Shown here piece after piece: positions 55,991 to 64,000 of a stretch of 64,000 bases of DNA; within the stretch, counting starts at the first letter, position 1, and each line of letters begins with the position of its first letter. The notes under the pieces are model-generated. The model was given only the letters and a program-made list of their open reading frames with translations, had not been told where the DNA came from and searched no databases. A program made the position numbers and the translations under genes. Location of the stretch: the NCBI GenBank assembly GCA_030704615.1, contig CM060734.1, positions 20,336,001 through 20,400,000 on the forward strand. Direction: 5' to 3'. Source of the DNA: Takakia lepidozioides. Lineage: Eukaryota > Streptophyta > Takakiopsida > Takakiales > Takakiaceae.

Positions 55991-58900
55991 GAAAGAGAAG
56001 TTTGGAAGTCAAACTCGGAGAATGTGCCACGCGGACAGGGGAAGTCGGAGGCATGTCTAAAAACGAACACGTGGCCACTAGGGCGAAACACACCGCTGTG
56101 CATATATTGCAAAAGTGGGTATCATCATGCAAGAGGACAAATCGGGCCGTCAAAGTACCTACCCGGTACATCAGCCAAAACTATTTGTGGGCCCATTAAT
56201 GCATTCAGGGCAGGGGTAACGGAACCCTTTCCGAGTACAGAAAAGAGGGACTTTTGCCACATGTGCTGTCTTACTGGACATTCCAGGTGGGAATGTCCAC
56301 GGAGGGGGGTAGAATTAAAAAGTTACCTAAGCAAGCAACAGCCAATCAAGAGCGAGAATTTCATGCAGGTGGTTCCCTCCAAGAACAAGAACAAAAAATT
56401 GGAAGAGTTATGAGCGGAAGAGTCGGGATGGCTCCGAATAGCCCGTGTCTCGACGGGAGGGGCAATCAAAGCTATAGCTTTATAGCTATGGCAGATATAA
56501 CGGATTACACGCTCGCTTTACTTCTTATGCAGTGGCGCAAGGACGGACGAATTGAGAGTACATTCTCTCTCACTCGATACTTGCAAGCCCCACAGGCTTA
56601 CACGCACTTACCTGTTCCATTCTGTGCCAACCATACCTTTATGCTCTGTGCCCTGCAAGCTTTCCTTCAGCTGTTTCAAACAAGGCCTTTTTGTTTGTCT
56701 AGAATGAAGAGAGTGAGGGGAATGGAGGATATCAGGGTGAAGAGCACCACGATTCTGCAGAAGCAAACAATTGCTACACCGCAGGCAGTGCAGCTGCTGA
56801 GGGAGTTGCGATTGGAGGGGCTGCTACGCAAGGACTGGTCCTTGCATCATTGGCAGTATATGATTCAATTTCTTTAGAACTTTGAGCCTCGGACGGGAGT
56901 TACCCAGGTGAGGGGAGTAGATATAGCAATTACTCCCCAGTACTTGCAGCAATTGTTTGATTTGCCATCGGGTCATGTGGATGTGGATGAGCACAGGGCA
57001 AGATTGCAGATAGGGAATTTGTTCCAAGAAGGGAGTTTCTTTAAGACTCAAGGTTACGCTTGTACCAAAGCCGAGTACCCAGGGCTCAGAGAGGTTGGCC
57101 AAATATTGAACGTTCTGTTTGCCATGAAACAGAACCAACAATATTTGAGCAGGTCATTCACAGAGGGGAGAGGATGTAGCTTGGGCAGAGTTAATGTACA
57201 ATGGTCTGGTGGAAGAGATGAAGAGGTTACAGGGCACTGCTGCTAAGTCTCCGATCATTGTGTCTGGTCCAGTCATTGCCCAAATCATTCTTGACTCTTG
57301 CATACTTGATACTCGGGAACGTAAGGAGATGGGAGTGTTTGAGGCAGTAACCACTGTAATTGAAGAGCAGGGCTCTTCACATAGTGAGGGTGGACTGGCA
57401 GGGCAACACCAGTCTAAGAGACAGAAGCAGGGTATGACTGTAGTGGCGGATCCACTGGCTTCACGGAAACCGCAAGATGATGTTTCCCAAGCTCTTGTGC
57501 AGGATGGGGCACAGCAGTACAGAGGGCTGTTATTATTGGAAGCACGGCCTTTGGAGAGGGAAGAAGAAGTCACTTCGGTACCATAGCCATCACAGCCAGT
57601 TGCCTCAGTTGTCTCAGAGGTTCCACAGTTAGAACATGTTGTGATACCAGAGCCTATTGCTCTGGACGGAGAAAGGTTGGACATTCCCACTACAGAGCAG
57701 GTCGTGGCAGAAATTGAGAAGGGTGACCTTCTCTATGAAAACTCTGGCTTGGTAAGGGAATCAGTGGTTCCAGAGGTGCAGAGTTTGTCCAGGGAAATCC
57801 CTGCTGTGCATGTAATACCCACACCTGTGGCGGAGGTACCAGGGGTAGAATATAAGGACATTGTAGCACCTGTGGAGGATGAGGGGGTTCAGGAAGAGGA
57901 CCTGGTGGGACAATGGCCTGAATGGTTGGTGAAACATCACACTGTGGAGGATCAGGGAGAACAGCAACAAGTTCACCATGAAGACCCACAGCAGGCATGC
58001 TTATGAGTTCCATAAGCATGACACTCAATTTGTTGGGCACTTATGTGAAATCCCATGTTCCATCTACACAATTGGCAACTTTGAGGGAAGAACTCAGGAA
58101 GGAGTTTGAGACTAGACTTGCCACCGAGTGTACAAACAAGGTGGATGTGGAGGCCAACCTCAAGTTGCAAAAAGAATTGGAGGACACAAAGGCTGCCTTG
58201 GACATGGCTGAGGGGAATTTGATTGAAGCAGGTCTCGAGGAGGAGAAGTTGCATGAAGCACATAAGCAACAGTTATACCAATTGCAGGTGAAGCATGAGG
58301 GCAAGTTGCAGGAAGTGAACGTGCTACATACAGAGTTGGAGGTAGTTCATCAAAGAATGACCATACAGTGTGCCACACTAACAACTGCTCTGGAGCAAAC
58401 TGCATTAGAAGTTAACAGACAAGGGGAGAGATGTATGATGACAAAAGCTGAGATAATAGAGCAAGGGAAACTCATTGTTGATTTAAAGGCTACAATCTGT
58501 CGCAATGAGAATACTTTCCAACAGTACAGTCAGGTTGAGGCTGACCAGGAGAGGTACATCCTAGAGTTGCAGCAAACAGTCATGGTCAATAGAAATGAAC
58601 TCTCTGTGGCTAACAAGGCTTGGAAGGAAGCCAATAATCTGGCTGCTGCCTATGCGGGGCTGGTTGAACCTCATGCGAAACGCATGGAGGCTTTACAGCA
58701 GCAGTTAGATGTATACAAACTCAACGAGGAGCAGACTCTCAGGGGTTCCACACAGGACTTGGTGGATAATCACCTTATGCAGGTATGGTTAGCACAAGGG
58801 CTGGTAGAAGGCAAAGCACCAAGGAAGCTCACCCAGGGCGAGATGAATGATCTCAGATTGTAGGTGCAGAACATTGCCACAACTACTATAGACAATGTCT

Positions 58901-60246
58901 ACAGTAGGATAGCGGAGTTACAGGAGGATGTGGAAGGCCTGTAGACTCAAGTGGAAGACCTGAGTTCAAATATTGACAAGAGAGTCTTTGTTCCTGAGGA
59001 GCAGCTGATGGCTACTTATTTGCATGTCAAGACTCTAATTTTTCAGTCTTCTTTGCAGGGGGTGCAAGAGATGCCCATGGTAGAAGGGCCAGTGGTGTCA
59101 ATACCACAGCAGGTGCCTGTGCAGGTAGTTGACCCTGTTGCTATTACAGCAAAACCACAGCCTGAGGTACGGGGGGATGCTGCTTTTAACCCACCTAGGA
59201 CTCCTGCTGCACGGGAGTACAGTCGGGCTATGATTATGCTCTTCAACCAAATTCCCATTGTGCTGGATTTGGCTTGGAAGGAATTTAGTCCTCCACAGTC
59301 GTTGGCACATTACTACCAGATCATGCGCATTTGGTTGCCAGTGGCAACTCGGACTAAGGTTCTTCCGAACAATCGACCCATTGAGGATCATCACTTTGCA
59401 AGGTACTGGTCTGAGGCAGGCACCATGCTGAAGGAATTAATCGCCTTCCAGGTTGTACATGGGTACATCTATACTAAGACCAAGGAGGTATCTAGTATTG
59501 TCATGGGCTGTGGATTATACTATGCTGCTTGTTTCATGGCACATTATCACATTGAGCAGCAGAAGATGCAATCACGATTTCTGAGTTATTCCAGTGGGGA
59601 TCATTGGGTCTTACCTTCTGTGCCACCTCATATGTACCTGTATGATGCAAAGGTTATGATGCAGAAAGATTCCCAACTTCGTTCTTGGTTTAATTTGGCT
59701 TGGAACAACTTGACAATGGAGAAATTCGACCCTGATGATATTTTCTATAAGGGACATGAAGCCTGGAAATACTTACATTGTTCCAAAGTCATTGGCACAC
59801 CTCTCACCTATACGGCTAAGGAGTTCAGGGCGTTCACTCATTTTGCTTGCACGCGCTTACAGCAAGTAGTACAGTTTAAGCTTCCAGACATGGTGGGACA
59901 ACATTGTATGCCACGCAGGATTCCAGAGAAGCCACTTAAAGTTCATCCGTTAAAACACCTAAGGGGGGACAATGATTCTGATACTACTGGTTCTTCAGGG
60001 GACTCTTTGACATGGCAGAGGACTATGCACTTTAGATGGCAGAGAAGAAACGACAGGGATCTCCTATGCCTGAGAGGTTACCTCGTTATCAACCACAGGA
60101 GGGTCAGACATTTCCAGGTAGTGCTCAATCGCCTTCATCAGCCAGTGATAGGGCTCAGGCTCGCACACGGAGTCCTTCACGAGACTCTCACCGTCAGAAG
60201 GGTGCTCGCTCACAAAGGTTTGCTGATCCTAAACAGTAAACCGTGA
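55991..60246 (+). pseudogene. Extra 3' ORF of the large gypsy family, copy 2 (best preserved)
   Basis: About 1,350 codons. Zinc-knuckle region: LCIYCKSGYHHARGQ and the canonical CHMCCLTGHSRWEC (about 56255-56297). Next DITDYTLALLLMQWRKDGR and FSLTRYLQAPQAY (about 56490-56600), MKRVRGMEDIRVKSTTILQK (56704) and ITPQYLQQLFDLPSGHVDV. Then an acidic region (57640-58000), a coiled coil (58080-58860), and the conserved C-terminal domain: WKEFSPPQSLAHYYQIMRIW, KVLPNNRPIEDHHFARYW, SYSSGDHWVLPSVPPHMYL and GHEAWKYLH (59270-59990). It ends in a Ser/Arg-rich tail. Breaks: shifts near 56413, 57170 and 57990, and TAGs at 56875, 58861 and 58942, each Gln in copy 1. The knuckle and coiled coil recall Gag. Function unknown. 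Confidence 0.72.
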
Positions 60247-60260
60247 GGACACGGCTTTTT

Positions 60261-60274
60261 GAGAGGGGGAGGGG
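60261..60274 (+). other. Polypurine tract of gypsy copy 2
   Basis: GAGAGGGGGAGGGG, three bases before the LTR start TGTTAGG, matching copy 1. Confidence 0.85.
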
Positions 60275-60277
60275 TAA

Positions 60278-61201
60278 TGTTAGGGGGTTGCTTGGGACTT
60301 AGACGCTTTTACGGGTTCTGTGGGGTACCCTTAATTTTTGCGCAGACTTACGGATGGTAGACTAAGACCAACAGGAGCCTTAAGGGTGGCAGGCGCAGGC
60401 TTTAGGGGGGGTAGACAGCCCGACACAGTCTATCACAGCTTCGCACAGCCAGTCACAGCCCGTCACAATCTATCACAGCTTCGCACAGCCAGTTACAACC
60501 CGACACAGCTTTACACAGCCAGTCACAGCTCACAACAGTCACAGCTCGGCACAGCTTGACACATCCTGTCACAGCGTATATGGGGAACATTTATCATTGA
60601 CAGGGAACGACTGTGTGGGAACAACATCTGCAGAGGGAACGTGTTACTTCAGGGGTGACAGTTAGTTAGTTAGGTGGTTAGAACAGTTTGCGGGTAGATT
60701 AGGCAGGGCGGCAACAGGAAGGGGATCACTTCTTGAGGAGCGCGACTTGGTCAAGGGAGGAGGAGACGAAACGGAGAGCGGAAACAGCAAAGAGGAGATG
60801 ATGACTTGATTGAGGCTTAATTCATGCAAGCTATAGAATCATACAGTAGGGTAGATTAGGGACACAATGGCATAGGCCTGATACTTGATTAATCTTAATC
60901 TGATACTTATTCGATACAAACATACTGTGTAGAGAGACATGAGAGAAGTTGTGGAATGAGTGCATGACTGATTGGAACTTGGTAGATACTGAAGCAATCT
61001 GATGCTTCAGTATACACAGTAAGGTAATTGATAACATGAAGGTAAGAAGGAATACAAATAGGAAGCACAACCATGATTCACTAGCTATAGGTCATGACTG
61101 ATTGTTTTGAGCGGGCTGAGTGCTTAGAGATATCCAACTCTTCTATCTTGGAGTTTCCACCTCGGATAACGAAGGAATGGGTGAGTAAAAGCCGCTTGAC
61201 A
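60278..61201 (+). repeat. LTR shared by copies 2 and 3
   Basis: Begins TGTTAGGGGG and ends AAGCCGCTTGACA (GCCGCGCGACA in copy 1). 924 bp, with the CACAGCC minisatellite at 60415-60575. It is followed without a primer site by truncated gag of copy 3, so it serves as 3' LTR of copy 2 and stands at the 5' LTR position of copy 3. Confidence 0.85.
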
Positions 61202-61985
61202 GAGTAAGAAGAAAGAAAAGTTGAAGAGGGAAAACTATGAGAAAAGACTGGAGGAGATTTTGAAGAAGTATGCCACAGAGGCTGCAACACATTGGAGGGA
61301 GGGTGTTTGGTGTGCTAAATGTCAGAATGAAGGCCATACCACAGCTGAATGCCACATGAAGGAGAAACATTGTACTATCTGTAAAATGGATAACCGTTCT
61401 ATTGAGAATTGTTATTACAACATAAGGACAGCTACAAGAGAACCTAGGCAAGTAAGGGTGCATCAAGTGCAGCCCCAGCCAAGAAGAAACAATGATCAAG
61501 ACCACTATGGAAGGCCTGGTGGTTATAACAATGGTATGGCAGGGAGAGGTAATCCAAGAAGGAATTACCAGCCAGGGAATCAGGATTATAGAAATAATCC
61601 CAGAGTAGACCAAGGGAGAGGACCTAATGGGGAAGAACTGTGTTACTATTGTAACCACGCAGGACATCGTAAGGCAGCCTGTCCATTCTGGATCAGACAC
61701 CAGAATGAGATGAGAGCTCCTGTGAATGAGGGCCCAGTGGTGGCAGCTCACATGGTTAGGCCATGTTTTGTACCAGAAGTGAGTACAATGATAGTGACGA
61801 GAAGCAAAGCTAAACTAATACCTCTAGTGGATGAGGAAGAAGATGATAATGAGGATGGCAGTGATGTGCCTGAAAATGATGAGGCTTGGAGAGATGAGAA
61901 AAACTACATAGGAAGAATACTGATATCCCTATGGCAGATTCTTCTGAATCTAATAGAGAAGATGGAGAGGGTGAAGATGAAGTGA
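61202..61985 (+). pseudogene. Gag C-terminal half of gypsy copy 3
   Basis: Starts at KLKRENYEKRLEEILKKY and carries three intact knuckles: CAKCQNEGHTTAEC, CTICKMDNRSIENC (His replaced by Arg) and CYYCNHAGHRKAAC. The acidic spacer breaks in a shift at about 61905, where part of the spacer present in copies 1 and 2 is missing. Confidence 0.82.
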
Positions 61986-62524
61986 AGAAAGAAGTTACAC
62001 AAGTGCAGAGTAATGAAGGGACTCTGGCTGAAGTAATATGCCAGACCAAAGCTGAGATTACCATTGGACAGCTATTGGCTGTAGCACCTCATTGTAGGCA
62101 CAGACTGTATCAAGCAATTAATCAGATTGCTCATGTAACAGAGAACACAGACCTGAGCAGCAAGGTGACAAGTTATAATGTGAAGCCTGAGGGGCAAGAA
62201 ACAGTCATGGACTTTGATGATTCTATGCCAGTAATCCAATTGAGAATTGGAAGCACAGACTTGACTGATGTACTGATAGATGGAGGCTCAAGAGTGAATA
62301 TTACGACAGACCAATTAAGGCAGAAGCTTGGTCTGAGTAACATGAAACCAGCCCCATTTACAGTAACAATGGCAGATCAAAGGAGTGTACAGCCTTTAGG
62401 CTTGATAAGAGGAGTTAAGATACATATTCAGAAAATGATCTTTAAGATCACAGTGATTGTGTTGAAAATGGATGATGTTATGGAAGCTTACTCCTTATTG
62501 CTGGGTCGACCATGGTTGAAATAG
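61931..62524 (+). pseudogene. Protease of gypsy copy 3
   Basis: VLIDGGSRVNITTDQLRQKLG (DGGSG is DGGSR here), FTVTMADQRSVQPLGLIRGV and LLLGRPWLK, ending in TAG at 62522-62524. The same TAG follows WLK in copy 1. Confidence 0.8.
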
Positions 62525-64000
62525 GCTAGGGTATTCCATGATTGGAATTCCCAGTTACTGACTGTGCATGATGGGAAGCACAAGATACAAGTCACCACTA
62601 AGAAATCTAGTAGGCTACCTGCTACCAGAAGACCTCGTGGAGTCAGAGAGTATGACTGGAGGCGAGGACTTGATGAGGAGCAGGAGGCTACCCTGCTTGC
62701 TGCACACCCAGAGTGGGAGCAGGTTGCAAAAATGCAACTGGGAGGCCTGAGATGTTTTAAAGGTATCTGCTGTGGTGCAGTAACAACAACACCAATTGAG
62801 GGGGAAACAAGTAGTTACCCACCACATTTTTATGAGGAAAGAGAGGGAGAAATGGAAATCCTAGAAGAACCAGCTACAGTGAGTTTACAGGATGAAGTAG
62901 TGGCTGGATGGACAATCACAGCTGAAGAGTAGGTGAGAGACGTGAACGTAGGAACTGAGGAGGAACCAAGAATGGTGAAAGTAGGGGCTGACTTGGAGCC
63001 AGAATTCTTTGAGGAAGCTAAGAGCCTGTTTATCAAATACAAAGATGTATTTGTTTGGAGTTATGAGGATCTGAAAGGGATACCACCTGAGATTTGCCAG
63101 CATAAGATTGAACTGGAACCAGGGTCGGTACCAATCAAACAGGCTAGGTACATAATGAATCCTAACTATGCACAGAAGGTTGGGGAAGAGATCAAGAAGC
63201 TGGCTGAGGCTAAGTTCATATACCCAATAGAGTATACAACTTGGTTGTCACCCATTGTGATAGTTCCCAAGAAGAATGGCAAACTGAGAGTTTGTGTGAA
63301 CTATAAGAAGCTGAATGCATGTACAAAGAAAGATCATTTTCCTTTACCATTCACAGAAGCTGTACTGGACACCGTGGCAGGCCATGAGATGTACTCATTC
63401 ATGGATGGCTTTAGTGGGTATAATCAAGTGCAAGTGGCAGAAGAAGACTAGGGAAAGACAGCATTCATCACGGACTGGGGTGCTTATGCATACAAAGTCA
63501 TGTCTGGACTTTGTAATGCACCAGCAACTTTCGAGAGGGTGATAAGTGAATTTTTTCACGAGTATCTGGATGATTTCCTGCAAGTGTTCTTAGATGACTT
63601 CAGTGTGTATAGCTCTAAGAATGAGCACTTACAGAATTTGGAATTATGTTCGGCCACATGCAGGATGAGAGGTCTTGGGTTGAATCCAGAAAAGTGTACT
63701 TTCTATGTGAACTCAGGGGTACTTCTGGGACACATTGTGTGTAAGGGAGGACTGCTTGTGGATCCCAGAAAGACAGAGGCCATTAAAGCATCTCCACCAC
63801 CAGGAAATGTTAAAAGTCTAAGGAGATTCCTTGGACAAACCAGTTACTATAGAAGGTTTGTCAGACGGTATGCACAGATGGCAACACCTTTGAGCAAGCT
63901 TTTGAAGAAGGATGCAATATTTACATGGACAGCTGAATGTCAGCAGGCTTTTGATGAACTTACATTGTCAGTAACAACTACACCTGTGCTGATTAACCCT
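62525..64000 (+). pseudogene. Linker and reverse transcriptase of gypsy copy 3, incomplete at the window end
   Basis: The linker VFHDWNSQLLTVHDGKH and RLPATRRPRGVREYDW continues in frame after the protease TAG. TAG at 62930-62932 replaces a Gln codon of copies 1 and 2. RT: LSPIVIVPKKNGKLRVCVNY (about 63245), YSFMDGFSGYNQ, TAG at 63449-63451, a small deletion at about 63502 (MSGLCNAPATF), FLDDF near 63589, and RRFLGQTSYYRRFVRRYAQM. RNase H should begin beyond the window. Confidence 0.85.

Larger units (their letters stand above)
49953..61201 (+). mobile_element. Large gypsy retrotransposon, copy 2 (5'-truncated, integrase block inverted)
   Basis: Same family as copy 1. Homology begins at AGTAC (49953) within the N-terminal part of gag; the 5' LTR and leader are missing. 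The order is gag, protease, RT, RNase H, an inverted integrase block (54427-55990), the extra 3' ORF, polypurine tract, then the LTR at 60278-61201. Confidence 0.88.
61202..64000 (+). mobile_element. Large gypsy retrotransposon, copy 3 (runs off the window)
   Basis: Starts inside gag directly after the LTR end. Leader, primer site and the first half of gag are deleted. The remaining order is gag, protease, linker, RT, without inversion as far as visible. Confidence 0.85.

Overview
The window is a dense nest of transposable elements from a streptophyte (green plant lineage) nuclear genome. No intact host housekeeping gene, rRNA, tRNA or organelle sequence was recognised. Plant-type Ty3/gypsy polyproteins, a chromovirus, CACTA and hAT elements and GT-AG introns place it in green plants. 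A DNMT3-like methyltransferase inside a Ty3/gypsy pol gene is a trait reported from charophyte algae, so a Chara-like charophyte is my best guess; this is inference.

Layout. 1-2411: 3' end of a chromovirus (integrase fragment, chromodomain) and its LTR. 2412-36334: one giant hAT-type DNA transposon, defined by an 8-bp target duplication (TTGTTGAT) directly abutting 11-bp imperfect terminal inverted repeats. It carries a protein-kinase-like gene (+), a RING-finger gene (-) and a hAT transposase gene (-), with palindromic GCGACCGCC arrays near both ends and in the middle. Two later insertions lie inside it: a 13.0-kb LTR retrotransposon (6484-19494, duplication GCACA) and a 4.8-kb CACTA element (21265-26094, duplication AGT) that holds an unrecognised spliced gene. 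Without them the hAT element would be about 16.1 kb.

36343-40840: AT-rich DNA with two tRNA-like (SINE-like) units, then a gypsy gag-protease remnant. 40841-47876: a gypsy element with the order gag, protease, DNMT3-like cytosine methyltransferase, reverse transcriptase, RNase H. 47877-49945: a probable small DNA element with palindromic repeats and an uninterrupted 199-codon ORF. 49953-61201: a second copy of the 13-kb gypsy family; 61202-64000: a third copy sharing the intervening LTR.

The large gypsy family (copies 1-3) has gag with three CCHC knuckles, protease, RT/RNase H, integrase, and then a long extra 3' ORF of unknown function (zinc knuckle, coiled coil, conserved C-terminal domain) before the polypurine tract. 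Copies 1 and 2 each carry a different internal inversion. Almost every coding region is broken by stops or frameshifts, and many stops are CAG-to-TAG or TGG-to-TAG/TGA relative to sister copies, as expected from decay of methylated cytosines.
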